Source: CAIWHR01 sp963830485
Lineage (GTDB): Bacteria > Pseudomonadota > Gammaproteobacteria > Burkholderiales > Casimicrobiaceae
NCBI GenBank assembly: GCA_963830485.1
Contig: CAWHNE010000029.1
Span: forward strand, 62,001-126,000
Length of the DNA stretch: 64,000 nucleotides
Direction: 5' to 3'
Positions 23,989-33,761 of this stretch are shown here, in pieces. The notes below the pieces were generated by a model. That model was not told where the DNA came from. It did no database searches and worked only from the letters and a program-made list of their open reading frames with translations. Within the stretch, counting starts at the first letter, position 1; the number at the start of each line of letters is the position of its first letter. Both the position numbers and the translations under genes were made by a program.

Positions 23989-26313
23989 ATGCGCATCCTG
24001 TGCATCGGCGGCGGGCCCGCGGGCCTCTATCTCGCCATCCTGATGAAGAAGGCGGATCCGCGCCACGCGATCCGCGTCGTCGAGCGCAACCGTCCCTACG
24101 ACACGTTCGGCTGGGGCGTCGTGTTCTCCGACAACACGATGGGGAACCTCGAGGCGGCCGATCCCGAGACGGCCGCCGAAATCAGCGGCGCGTTCAACCA
24201 CTGGGACGACATCGACGTCCACTTCCGCGGCGCGACGATCACCTCGGGCGGGCATGGGTTCTGCGGCATCGGCCGCAAGCGGCTGCTCAACATCCTGCAG
24301 AAGCGCTGCGAGGACCTGGGCGTCGAGCTCGTGTTCGAGACGGACGTGACCGACGACGTCGCCGCGGCCCGCGAGTTCGGCGCCGACCTCGTCATCGCGT
24401 CGGACGGCATCAACAGCCGCATCCGGACGCGCTATCTCGACGCGTTCGCGCCCGACGTCGACGTGCGCCGCTGCCGCTTCGTCTGGCTCGGAACGAAGCA
24501 GCGGTTCAAGGCGTTCACGTTCGCGTTCGTCGAAACCGAGCACGGCTGGTTCCAGGCGCACGCGTACCAGTTCGACGGCGACACCTCCACGTTCATCGTC
24601 GAGACGCCCGAGGACGTGTGGCAGAAGGCCGGGCTCGAGCGGATGACCCAGGAGGAGGGCATCGCCTTCTGCGAGCGTCTGTTCGCGCCGTGGCTCGGCG
24701 GACACAGGCTCATGAGCAACGCGTCGCACCTGCGCGGGTCCGCGCTCTGGATCAAGTTCCCGCGCGTGGTGTGCCGGTCGTGGGTGCACCGGAGCGACGT
24801 CGACGGCCGGCCGGTGCCCGTCGTGCTGATGGGCGACGCCGCGCATACCGCGCACTTCTCGATCGGCTCGGGGACGAAGCTGGCACTCGAGGACGGGATC
24901 GCGCTCGCGCGCGCGATCTGCGAGCATCCCGACCTGCGCGCCGCGCTCGCCGCGTACGAGGCGGAGCGGTCGGTCGAGGTCCTGAAGATTCAGAACGCGG
25001 CGCGCAACTCGACCGAGTGGTTCGAGAACGTCGCGCGCTACACGGCGCTCGAGGCGCCGCAATTCGCCTACAGTCTCCTGACGCGCAGCCAGCGCATCTC
25101 GCACGAGAACCTGCGCCTGCGCGATCCCGCGTTCGTCGCCGAGATGGAAGCGTGGTTCGCCGATCGCGGCGGCAGCCGGGCGCCGCCGCCGATGCTGACG
25201 CCGTTCACGTTGCGCGGCGTGACGCTGCCGAACCGCGTGGTCGTCTCGCCGATGGCGCAGTACTCGTGCCGCGACGGAATACCCGACGACTACTACCTCG
25301 TGCATCTCGGCAGCCGGGCGCACGGCGGCGCCGGACTCGTGTTCACCGAAATGACCTGCGTGTCGGCCGACGCACGGATTTCGCCGGGCTGCGCCGGCAT
25401 GTACGCGCCGGAGCACCGCGACGCGTGGCGGAGGATCGTCGACTACGTGCACGCGCGGACGCCGGCGAAGATCGCGCTGCAGCTGGGCCACGCAGGCCCG
25501 AAGGGATCGACGCAGCTGGGTTGGGAGGAGGCCGACGAGCCGCTCGCCGCGGGCAACTGGCCGCTGATCGCGCCGTCCGCGATCCCCTACGGCCCACGCA
25601 ATCAGGTGCCGCGCGCGATGAACGCCGACGACATGGCGCGGGTGCGCGACGATTTCGTCCGCGCCGCGCGCTGGGGCGCCGAGTGCGGGTTCGACTGGCT
25701 CGAGCTCCACTGCGCGCACGGCTACCTGCTCTCCGCGTTCATCTGCCCGCTCACCAACGCGCGCGAGGACGCGTACGGCGGCACGCTCGAAAACCGCTGT
25801 CGCTATCCGCTCGAAGTCTTCCGCGCGATGCGCGCCGTCTGGCCCGCGGACAAGCCGATGTCGGTGCGCATCTCGGCGCACGACTGGGCCCCGGGCGGCA
25901 ACACGCCGGACGACGCCGTGGCGATTGCGCGGCTCTTCAAAGCGGCGGGCGCCGACCTGATCGACGTCTCGTCGGGCCAGACGACGCGCGAGGCGAAGCC
26001 CGTCTATGGCCGGATGTACCAGACGCCGTTCGCCGACCGCATCCGGAACGAAGTCGACATCGCGACGATGGCGGTCGGCGCGATCTTCGAGCCCGATCAC
26101 GTCAACAGCATCCTGATGGCGGGTCGCGCCGACCTGTGCGCGCTCGCGCGGCCGCATCTCGCCGATCCATACTGGACGCTGCACGCGGCGGCGGCGCTCG
26201 GCTGGCACGAGATGCCGTGGCCGTCGCAATACCTTTCCGGCAAGGCGCAGCTCGAGCGCAACCTGGCGCGCGCGGCGCAGATGGCCGAAGAGAGGCCGGA
26301 GGCCAACGGATGA
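23989..26313 (+). CDS. Fused FAD monooxygenase / old-yellow-enzyme reductase acting on an aryl-CoA (2-aminobenzoyl-CoA or salicylyl-CoA type)
   Basis: A 774-residue two-domain flavoprotein. Residues 1 to about 390 are a PHBH-type FAD monooxygenase with GGGPAGLYLA near the start, the DG motif region LVIASDGINSR and the GD motif VVLMGDAAHTAHFSIG. From about residue 402 an OYE/YqjM-like domain follows (PFTLRGVTLPNRVVVSPMAQYS, QLGHAGPKGS, HCAHGYLLSAFICPLTN). This fusion is known from Azoarcus evansii 2-aminobenzoyl-CoA monooxygenase/reductase and from proteins annotated as bifunctional salicylyl-CoA 5-hydroxylase. In the first, the ring is hydroxylated and then reduced, so it is dearomatised while still a CoA ester. 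The downstream ligase, acyl-CoA dehydrogenase and RidA favour the aminobenzoyl reading. GAGGAGAG precedes the ATG. Confidence 0.87.
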   Translation: MRILCIGGGPAGLYLAILMKKADPRHAIRVVERNRPYDTFGWGVVFSDNTMGNLEAADPETAAEISGAFNHWDDIDVHFRGATITSGGHGFCGIGRKRLLNILQKRCEDLGVELVFETDVTDDVAAAREFGADLVIASDGINSRIRTRYLDAFAPDVDVRRCRFVWLGTKQRFKAFTFAFVETEHGWFQAHAYQFDGDTSTFIVETPEDVWQKAGLERMTQEEGIAFCERLFAPWLGGHRLMSNASHLRGSALWIKFPRVVCRSWVHRSDVDGRPVPVVLMGDAAHTAHFSIGSGTKLALEDGIALARAICEHPDLRAALAAYEAERSVEVLKIQNAARNSTEWFENVARYTALEAPQFAYSLLTRSQRISHENLRLRDPAFVAEMEAWFADRGGSRAPPPMLTPFTLRGVTLPNRVVVSPMAQYSCRDGIPDDYYLVHLGSRAHGGAGLVFTEMTCVSADARISPGCAGMYAPEHRDAWRRIVDYVHARTPAKIALQLGHAGPKGSTQLGWEEADEPLAAGNWPLIAPSAIPYGPRNQVPRAMNADDMARVRDDFVRAARWGAECGFDWLELHCAHGYLLSAFICPLTNAREDAYGGTLENRCRYPLEVFRAMRAVWPADKPMSVRISAHDWAPGGNTPDDAVAIARLFKAAGADLIDVSSGQTTREAKPVYGRMYQTPFADRIRNEVDIATMAVGAIFEPDHVNSILMAGRADLCALARPHLADPYWTLHAAAALGWHEMPWPSQYLSGKAQLERNLARAAQMAEERPEANG

Positions 26314-26828
26314 GCGGAATCGCCGAGGCGATCCAGCGCACCGCCGACCGCGAGTCGCGCCTGCAGGACGATCACCACGACGCGCTGCGGCTGTGGCTGC
26401 GGCTGCTGACCTGCACGATGCTGATCGAGGGCAGGATCCGCAGCCGGCTGCGCGAGCGCTTCGCGACGACGTTGCCGCGCTTCGACCTGATGGCGCAGCT
26501 CGAGCGCCATCCCGAGGGACTGCGGATGGGCGAGCTTTCGAAGCGGATGATGGTCACCGGCGGCAACGTCACCGGCATCACCTCAGCACTCGTCGCCGAC
26601 GGGCTCGTCGAGCGGCGCGCGATTCCCGGCGACCGGCGCGCGCACGCGGTCCGGCTCACGGCCGCGGGCAAGCGTGCGTTCGACGCGATGGCTCTCGAGC
26701 ACGAGCGCTGGGTGCAGGAGATGCTGGGCGGGCTCGGTGCGGCCGACCGCGAGCGGCTGCACGGGCTGCTCGGGCGACTCAAGAAAGTTATACCGGCGCA
26801 CGACGCGCCCACGGGCGCGAACACGTAA
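26310..26828 (+). CDS. MarR-family transcriptional regulator
   Basis: A 172-residue winged-helix regulator. The core reads LPRFDLMAQLERHPEGLRMGELSKRMMVTGGNVTGIT, containing the recognition helix, then LVERRAIPGDRRAHAVRLTAAGKRAF, the wing. Members commonly bind aromatic acids or aryl-CoA and release AT-rich operators. Its ATG overlaps the stop of the monooxygenase/reductase gene (ATGA), so it is the second cistron of the operon it probably controls through the dyad at 23.92 kb. The ligand is inferred from context only. Confidence 0.88.
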   Translation: MSGIAEAIQRTADRESRLQDDHHDALRLWLRLLTCTMLIEGRIRSRLRERFATTLPRFDLMAQLERHPEGLRMGELSKRMMVTGGNVTGITSALVADGLVERRAIPGDRRAHAVRLTAAGKRAFDAMALEHERWVQEMLGGLGAADRERLHGLLGRLKKVIPAHDAPTGANT

Positions 26829-26841
26829 GGGAGGGCGCGCG

Positions 26842-27678
26842 ATGAGCATGACGCATCACGCACGGGCGTTCCGCGACTACGCCGCATCGCATTTCCGCTG
26901 GCGCACGGACGACGACGGCAAGGTCGCGACGATCACGCTCGACCGGCCGGAGAAGAAGAATCCGCTGACGTTCGATTCGTACGCGGAGCTGCGCGACCTC
27001 TTTCGCGGCCTCGTCTACGCGAGCGACGTCAAGGCGATCGTCGTCACCGGTGCGGGAGGTAACTTCTGCTCGGGCGGCGACGTCCACGAGATCATCGGCC
27101 CGCTGACGAAGATGACGATGCCCGAGCTCCTCGCGTTCACGAGGATGACCGGTGATCTCGTGAAAGCGATGCGTGCGTGTCCGCAGCCGATCGTTGCTGC
27201 GGTCGACGGCATCTGCGCGGGCGCGGGCGCGATGGTCGCGCTCGCTTCCGACTTCCGGATCGGCACGCCGGCGGCGAAGACCGCGTTCCTCTTCACGCGC
27301 GTCGGGCTCGCCGGCTGCGACATGGGCGCGTGCACGCTCCTGCCACGGATGATCGGACAGGGGCGCGCGTCCGAGCTCCTCTACACGGGCCGCGCGATGA
27401 CGGCCGACGAGGGTGCCGCCTGGGGCTTCTTCAACCGGCTGGTCGCGGCCGACGCCCTCGCGGCCGAGGCGCAGGCGCTTGCGCGGTCGCTGGCCGACGG
27501 GCCGACGTTCGCGCACGCGATGACGAAGAAGCTGCTGCATCAGGAGTGGGCGATGGAGCTCGACGCGGCGATCGAGGCGGAAGCCGAAGCGCAGGCGATC
27601 TGCATGCAGACCGCCGACTTCCGGCGTGCCTACGACGCGTTCGCGGCGAAGCGGACGCCGAAGTTCGAAGGCAATTGA
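26842..27678 (+). CDS. Enoyl-CoA hydratase/isomerase (crotonase) family protein
   Basis: A 278-residue crotonase-fold enzyme. It shows ITLDRPEKKNPLTF, the oxyanion-hole segment GAGGNFCSGGDVHEI and PIVAAVDGICAGAGAMVALASDFRIG. The two glutamates used for water addition by classical hydratases are not at their usual places: the first falls in GAGAMVAL, and the region of the second reads FTRVGLAGCDMGACTLLPR. It may therefore hydrolyse, isomerise or open a ring instead of hydrating a double bond. That fits a pathway in which the ring is dearomatised before cleavage. The ATG at 26842 follows GGGAGGGCGCGCG. It lies inside the aryl-CoA operon. Confidence 0.82.
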   Translation: MSMTHHARAFRDYAASHFRWRTDDDGKVATITLDRPEKKNPLTFDSYAELRDLFRGLVYASDVKAIVVTGAGGNFCSGGDVHEIIGPLTKMTMPELLAFTRMTGDLVKAMRACPQPIVAAVDGICAGAGAMVALASDFRIGTPAAKTAFLFTRVGLAGCDMGACTLLPRMIGQGRASELLYTGRAMTADEGAAWGFFNRLVAADALAAEAQALARSLADGPTFAHAMTKKLLHQEWAMELDAAIEAEAEAQAICMQTADFRRAYDAFAAKRTPKFEGN

Positions 27679-27697
27679 CGCAATGCCGGAGACCCGG

Positions 27698-28870
27698 ATG
27701 AACGTCGACCATATCGACTGGCCTTTTTTCGGCGACGCCCATCACGTGCTCGCTACAGGCCTCGGCATCTGGGTGGCAGCGGAGTTGTCCGCGCCGGCCC
27801 ATACCGATGTCGATGCCGCCTGTCGCGACCTCGTCCGGCGTCTGGGCGACGCTGGCTGGCTTCGCTACTGCGTGCCCGCGGCGCATGGCGGCGAATTGCC
27901 GGCGCTGGACTCGCGCGCGTTGTGCATCGCGCGCGAGACGCTCGCCTATGCCGACGGTCTCGCCGATTTCGTGTTTGCGATGCAAGGTCTCGGCAGCGGC
28001 CCGATCACCCTCGCGGGCAGCCCGGCGCAGAGGGAACGCTGGCTCCCGGCGGTCGCCAAAGGCAAAGCGATCGCCGCGTTCGCGCTGTCGGAACCCGGCG
28101 CGGGGTCGGATGTCGGGGCGCTGACGTCGACCGCGCGCCGCGACGGTGATTCGTGGGTGATCGACGGCAGCAAGACGTGGATTTCGAATGGCGGGATCGC
28201 CGATTTCTACTGCGTATTCGCGCGCGCCAAGGGGACGATCGGGACGCACGGCATCTCGGCGTTCCTCGTGCCGGCCAAAGCGCCGGGCGTCGTGGTGACG
28301 GAGCGCATCGACGTCATCGCCCCGCATCCGCTTGCGCGACTCGCGTTCGACGGCTGCCGTCTGCCGGCGGACGCGCTGATCGGCGCGGAAGGCGAGGGCT
28401 TCAAGCTCGCGATGCGCACGCTCGACGTCTTCCGCGCTTCCGTAGCGGCGGCGGCGCTGGGGTTCGCGCGGCGGGCGCTGGACGAATCGCTGCGCCATGT
28501 CGCAGAGCGCCGGATGTTCGGCACCACCCTGGGTCACTTGCAAATGACGCAGGCGAAGCTCGGTGAAATGGCGACGGAAATCGACGCCGCCGCGCTGCTC
28601 ACCTATCGTGCGGCGTGGCGGCGCGACGTTCATCGCGCCCGGGCGACGAGCGAGGCGGCGATGGCCAAGTTGGCAGCGACCGAATCTGCGCAACGGGTCA
28701 TCGACGCCGCGGTTCAGCTTTTCGGTGCGCGCGGGGTCGTGCGCGGCGAAGTGGTCGAGCGGCTGTACCGCGAGATCCGCGCGCTGCGCATTTACGAAGG
28801 CGCGACCGAAGTGCAAAAGCTCATCGTCGCTCGCGAGTTGACGCGGGCGTTCGCGGGAGGTGCCGGATGA
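27698..28870 (+). CDS. Acyl-CoA dehydrogenase family protein
   Basis: An FAD enzyme of about 390 residues that oxidises acyl-CoA at the alpha-beta position and passes electrons to ETF. Motifs include AFALSEPGAGSDVGALTSTARR (FAD/substrate loop), GSKTWISNGGIADFYCVFA and EGEGFKLAMRTLDVFR. Near the C-terminus are QLFGARGVVRGEVVERLYREIRALRIYEGATEVQK, with the Glu of YEGATE in the position of the catalytic base of several subfamilies. I take the ATG at 27698 because GGAG lies ten bases before it; an ATG at 27683 is possible. Its stop overlaps the ligase start. The substrate is inferred to be an alicyclic CoA ester from the anthranilate-type pathway. Confidence 0.86.
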   Translation: MNVDHIDWPFFGDAHHVLATGLGIWVAAELSAPAHTDVDAACRDLVRRLGDAGWLRYCVPAAHGGELPALDSRALCIARETLAYADGLADFVFAMQGLGSGPITLAGSPAQRERWLPAVAKGKAIAAFALSEPGAGSDVGALTSTARRDGDSWVIDGSKTWISNGGIADFYCVFARAKGTIGTHGISAFLVPAKAPGVVVTERIDVIAPHPLARLAFDGCRLPADALIGAEGEGFKLAMRTLDVFRASVAAAALGFARRALDESLRHVAERRMFGTTLGHLQMTQAKLGEMATEIDAAALLTYRAAWRRDVHRARATSEAAMAKLAATESAQRVIDAAVQLFGARGVVRGEVVERLYREIRALRIYEGATEVQKLIVARELTRAFAGGAG

Positions 28871-30507
28871 CCCACACCGCACACGTCGATACGTTCGCGC
28901 GCGACCACCTGCCGCCGCGCGAGACGTGGCCCGATTTCATCTTCGAACTGCCCGCGCTGCGCTATCCGGACCGGCTCAATGCGGCGACGGTGCTGCTCGG
29001 CGGCGCGATCGAGCGCGGCTCCGCGAACCGGCCTGCGATCCGCGCGCCCGGAGGGTTGCGCTGGACCTACGCGGAGCTCGACGCGAACGCGAGCCGGATC
29101 GCGCGCGTGCTGGTCGAGGACCTGGGGCTGGTGCCGGGGAACCGCGTGCTCCTGCGCGCGCCGAACAGCCCGCTCTACGCCGCGTGCTTCTTCGGCGTGC
29201 TGAAGGCGGGCGGCGTCGCGGTCGGCACGATGCCACTCCTGCGCGCGAAGGAGCTGACCGAGATCGTCACGAAGGCCGAGATTTCGCATGCGCTGTGCGA
29301 CGCGCGGCTCGCGCAGGAGCTCGACGCAGCGCGCCCACAATGTCCGACGCTCACGCAGGTCGCCTTCTTCGGCGGGGACGCCGGCGACGCGCTCGAGGCG
29401 CGGATGGCGGGGAAGGCCGCGAGCTTCGCGACCGTCGATACCGCGGCCGAGGACACGGCGCTGATCGCGTTCACGTCGGGCACGACAGGCAAGCCCAAGG
29501 GCACGATGCACTTCCATCGCGACCTGATCGCGGCGTGCGACTGCTGGCCACCCGCGATGCTGCGCGCCGGTGCCGACGACGTGTTCACGGGAAGCCCGCC
29601 GCTCGCGTTCACGTTCGGGCTGGGCGGGCTCTTGCTGTTTCCGCTGCGGATTGGCGCCTCGACACTCTTGATCGAGCGCCCGGCGCCGGACGCGCTGCTC
29701 CCGGCAATCGCCGAACACCGCGCGACGGTGCTGTTCACAGCGCCGACCTCGTATCGCGCGATGGCCGCGGTCGCCCGACAGCACGACCTGTCGTCGCTGC
29801 GGAAGTGCGTGTCGGCCGGCGAGGCGCTGCCCGCGGTCACGCGCAAGCTGTGGAAGGACGCGACGGGCATCGAGATCATCGACGGCATCGGTTCGACGGA
29901 GATGTTCCACATCTTCATTTCGAGCGACGAGTCGCACACGAAGCCGGGGGCGATCGGGGCCGTGGTCCCCGGCTATCGCGCGGCCATCATGGACGCCGAC
30001 GGCGAGCCGGTGCCTCGGGGGACGGCCGGACGGCTCGCCGTCAAGGGGCCCACGGGCTGCCGCTACCTCGCGGACGATCGGCAGCGAACCTACGTCCAGC
30101 GCGGCTGGAACTACACGGGAGACGCGTTCCTCGTCGACAAGGGCGGGTTCTACGTCTATCAGGGGCGCACCGACGACATGATCATCACCGCGGGCTACAA
30201 CATCGGCGGCCCCGAGGTCGAGGGCGCGCTGCTCATGCACCCGGCGGTGGCCGAGTGCGGCGTGATCGGCGCCGCGGACGACGAGCGTGGGCAGATCGTG
30301 AAGGCGTTCGTCGTCCTGAAGCCCGGATACGAACCCGAAGCCGCGCTCACGGCGGAGCTGCAGGACTTCGTCAAGCAGACGATCGCGCCGTACAAGTATC
30401 CGCGCGCGATCGAGTACATCGCGTCGCTGCCGCGCACGGAGACAGGCAAGGTACAACGGTCCAGGCTGCGGCAGCTGGAGCGCGAGCGGCAGGAGGCACG
30501 GAAGTGA
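28867..30507 (+). CDS. Benzoate-/2-aminobenzoate-CoA ligase family enzyme
   Basis: An AMP-forming aryl-CoA ligase of 546 residues that would activate the aromatic acid with ATP and CoA. The P-loop-like AMP motif is FTSGTTGKPKGTMH. Other conserved parts are SAGEALPAVTRKLWKDATG, IIDGIGSTEMFHIFIS, the RTDDMIITAGYNIGGPEVE block and the C-terminal catalytic lysine in LPRTETGKVQRS. GIGSTEMFHIFISS closely resembles benzoate-CoA ligases. Its ATG overlaps the stop of the dehydrogenase gene (ATGA) and RidA follows with a GTGA overlap. Whether it prefers anthranilate, salicylate or benzoate cannot be decided from sequence. Confidence 0.88.
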   Translation: MTHTAHVDTFARDHLPPRETWPDFIFELPALRYPDRLNAATVLLGGAIERGSANRPAIRAPGGLRWTYAELDANASRIARVLVEDLGLVPGNRVLLRAPNSPLYAACFFGVLKAGGVAVGTMPLLRAKELTEIVTKAEISHALCDARLAQELDAARPQCPTLTQVAFFGGDAGDALEARMAGKAASFATVDTAAEDTALIAFTSGTTGKPKGTMHFHRDLIAACDCWPPAMLRAGADDVFTGSPPLAFTFGLGGLLLFPLRIGASTLLIERPAPDALLPAIAEHRATVLFTAPTSYRAMAAVARQHDLSSLRKCVSAGEALPAVTRKLWKDATGIEIIDGIGSTEMFHIFISSDESHTKPGAIGAVVPGYRAAIMDADGEPVPRGTAGRLAVKGPTGCRYLADDRQRTYVQRGWNYTGDAFLVDKGGFYVYQGRTDDMIITAGYNIGGPEVEGALLMHPAVAECGVIGAADDERGQIVKAFVVLKPGYEPEAALTAELQDFVKQTIAPYKYPRAIEYIASLPRTETGKVQRSRLRQLERERQEARK

Positions 30508-30932
30508 CCGCGCCTCGAAAGGAAGGCGCAGGCGCCCGGGTCCTGCATCCCGCAGGCTGGGCGGCGGCCAAGGGCTACGCCAACGGAATCGCGGCCGAGG
30601 GCCGGCTCGTGTTCGTCGGCGGGCAGATCGGCTGGAACGCCGCGCAGGAGTTCGAGAGCGCCGACTTCGTCGCGCAGGCGCGGCAGGCGCTTCTGAACAT
30701 CGTCGCCGTGCTGGCGGAGGCCGGCGCGCGTCCCGAGCACGTCACGCGATTGACGTGGTACGTCGTCGACAAGCGCGAGTACCTGGCGTGCGGCAAGGCC
30801 CTCGGCGCCGCGTACCGCGAGATCATGGGCCGCCACTATCCGGCGATGACGGCGGTCGAGGTCACCGCGCTGATGGAGAACGCGGCGCGGGTCGAGATCG
30901 AGGCGACCGCGGTTGTTCCGGCGGCGGATTGA
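30504..30932 (+). CDS. RidA/YjgF family enamine/imine deaminase
   Basis: A 142-residue RidA-fold protein starting at a GTG that overlaps the ligase stop, with AGGAGG just upstream. Motifs are LVFVGGQIGWNAAQE, ALLNIVAVLAEAG and VTRLTWYVVDKREY, ending in a segment with Glu (TAVEVTALMENAARVEIEATA). RidA proteins hydrolyse reactive enamines and imines to ketones and ammonia. Its presence as the last gene of this operon fits a pathway that makes an enamine-CoA, as expected from 2-aminobenzoyl-CoA, and is harder to explain for salicylyl-CoA. The usual arginine that binds the substrate carboxylate is not obvious, so a CoA-linked substrate is plausible. Confidence 0.85.
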   Translation: MTAPRKEGAGARVLHPAGWAAAKGYANGIAAEGRLVFVGGQIGWNAAQEFESADFVAQARQALLNIVAVLAEAGARPEHVTRLTWYVVDKREYLACGKALGAAYREIMGRHYPAMTAVEVTALMENAARVEIEATAVVPAAD

Positions 30933-31068
30933 CGCACCTCAAGGCGAGCGCCGGGCCGACCCGGAAAATCGGTATCATTTCCAATTCTTGGCGCCGGGTG
31001 CCGGCAGCGGGCAGGCGGAAGCTTCTGCGCTTGTCAGCCGCCGTCTCACCCCGCCCGCGGAGCCCGCG

Positions 31069-32270
<1,202 letters not shown>

Positions 32271-32271
<1 letters not shown>

Positions 32272-32385
32272 GTGCCAGACCGGGGTCTGACCCGGGTCAG
32301 ACCCCAAGGCAGGCTGCTCCTGTACAAGCTGATTCTAGAAGTCGAAACAAGGTGCCAGACCGGGGTCAGACCCGGGTCAGACCCC
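32271..32385. repeat. Direct pair of 35-bp palindromic repeats (GGTGCCAGACCGGGGTC type)
   Basis: Copies at 32271-32305 and 32351-32385 differ at one base. Copy 1 contains GGGGTCTGACCC followed by GGGTCAGACCCC (32282-32305), a perfect 24-base palindrome; copy 2 has an A where copy 1 has T, which spoils the symmetry. The first copy starts on the last base of the gcdH stop. The second ends two bases before the maiA start and so replaces any normal Shine-Dalgarno sequence. GGGGTCTGACCCC-like palindromes are widely dispersed in betaproteobacterial genomes. Confidence 0.85.
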
Positions 32386-32387
32386 GA

Positions 32388-33032
32388 ATGAAGCTCTACG
32401 ACTACTTCCGCTCGTCGGCGGCCTACCGCGTCCGCATCGCGCTGAACTTCAAGGGCGTGGCGCCCGAGCGCGCGTTCGTCCACCTGCGCAAGGGCGACCA
32501 CCGCGCCGACGAATACCTGTCGCTCAACCCGCAGGGGCTCGTGCCGTCGCTCGTCACCGACGAAGGCGAAGTGCTTACGCAGTCGCTCGCGATCCTCGAA
32601 TGGCTGGACGAGACGTTCCCGAAGCCGCCCATCCTGCCGCCCGACCCGGCCGGACGCGCACGCGTACGGTCACTCGCGCTCGCGATCGCCTGCGACATCC
32701 ATCCGCTCGACAATCTGCGCGTGCTGAACTACCTGACCGGGACGCTCGGCGTCACGGAAGCGCAGAAGAACGGCTGGTACAAGTACTGGATCGACGTCGG
32801 GTTCGAGGCGCTGGAGACGAGGCTCGCGCGCGAGCCGGCGACCGGCCGCTTCTGCCACGGCGACGCACCGACGATCGCCGACATCTGCCTCGTGCCGCAG
32901 ATGGCCAACGCGCGTCGCATCGACTTTGACTTCGCTCCGTATCCGACGCTGACACGCATCGAGGCCGCGTGCCACGCGCTGCCGGCGTTCGCCGCGGCGG
33001 CGCCGGCGAAGCAGCCGGATGCCGAGAGATAA
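32388..33032 (+). CDS. Maleylpyruvate/maleylacetoacetate isomerase (zeta-class GST)
   Basis: A 214-residue glutathione-dependent cis-trans isomerase. The N-terminal active-site segment LYDYFRSSAAYRVRIALNFKG carries the zeta-class SS motif. LNPQGLVPSLV and LTQSLAILEWLDETFP bind glutathione, and IACDIHPLDNLRVLNYL with the tail CHALPAFAAAAPAKQPDA complete the family pattern. With the following FAH-family hydrolase it could convert maleylpyruvate (gentisate pathway) or maleylacetoacetate (homogentisate pathway). No ring-cleaving dioxygenase is present in the window. Translation initiation is unusual because the palindromic repeat ends two bases before the ATG. Confidence 0.9.
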   Translation: MKLYDYFRSSAAYRVRIALNFKGVAPERAFVHLRKGDHRADEYLSLNPQGLVPSLVTDEGEVLTQSLAILEWLDETFPKPPILPPDPAGRARVRSLALAIACDIHPLDNLRVLNYLTGTLGVTEAQKNGWYKYWIDVGFEALETRLAREPATGRFCHGDAPTIADICLVPQMANARRIDFDFAPYPTLTRIEAACHALPAFAAAAPAKQPDAER

Positions 33033-33043
33033 GGGACCGCCCC

Positions 33044-33754
33044 ATGACCGCCGTCTTCCCCGCGTGGGACTTACCGACCGTGCCAGTGCACGGCAGCGCC
33101 GAGCGCTTCCCGGTGCGCCACATATTCTGCGTCGGGCGCAACTACGCCGAGCACGCGAAGGAGATGGGCGGCGACGCGACGAAGGAGCCGCCGTTCTTTT
33201 TCACCAAGGCCGCGGATTCGGTGGTGCCGGTCGTGCCTCCCGCAGTGGGCCGCATCGCCTACCCGCTCGCGACGAAGAACCTGCACCACGAGATCGAGCT
33301 CGTCGTCGCGATCGGCGGACGCGGCATGAACCTCGCGCCCGAGGCCGCGCTGTCCCTCGTCTTCGGCTACGCGGTGGGCCTCGACATGACGCGGCGCGAC
33401 CTGCAGAACGAGATGCGCGAGAAGAAGCGGCCGTGGGACATCGGCAAGTCGTTCGCCGGCGCGGCGCCGATCGCACCGATCCACGCGGCGACGGCAGTCG
33501 GTCATCTCGCTCGCGGCGCGATCACGCTCGACGTGAATGGCACGCGAAGGCAGACAGGCGACCTCGCCGACATGATCTGGGACGTGCCGCACACGCTCGC
33601 GTTCCTGTCGAAGTTCTACGAATTGCTGCCCGGCGACCTCGTCTTCACCGGCACGCCGTCGGGCGTGGGGCCGGTCGTCGCCGGCGACCGGCTCGACGGC
33701 GCGATCGAGGGGCTGTCGCCGCTCGCGATCGTGATCGCGCCGCCGGCGGCATAG
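33044..33754 (+). CDS. Fumarylpyruvate/fumarylacetoacetate hydrolase family protein
   Basis: A 236-residue FAH-fold hydrolase. CVGRNYAEHAKEMG, PPFFFTKAADSVVP, the metal-ligand segment LHHEIELVVAIGGRG (E-x-E) and FGYAVGLDMTRRDLQ are the standard landmarks, followed by ELLPGDLVFTGTPSGVGPV. The short single-domain form resembles fumarylpyruvate hydrolase (NagK type) more than the two-domain fumarylacetoacetase. It follows the GST-type isomerase by 11 bases, so together they would turn maleylpyruvate into fumarate and pyruvate. The ATG at 33044 lies in GACCGCCCC, with AAGGGA upstream. Confidence 0.88.
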   Translation: MTAVFPAWDLPTVPVHGSAERFPVRHIFCVGRNYAEHAKEMGGDATKEPPFFFTKAADSVVPVVPPAVGRIAYPLATKNLHHEIELVVAIGGRGMNLAPEAALSLVFGYAVGLDMTRRDLQNEMREKKRPWDIGKSFAGAAPIAPIHAATAVGHLARGAITLDVNGTRRQTGDLADMIWDVPHTLAFLSKFYELLPGDLVFTGTPSGVGPVVAGDRLDGAIEGLSPLAIVIAPPAA

Positions 33755-33761
33755 GGCGTGC

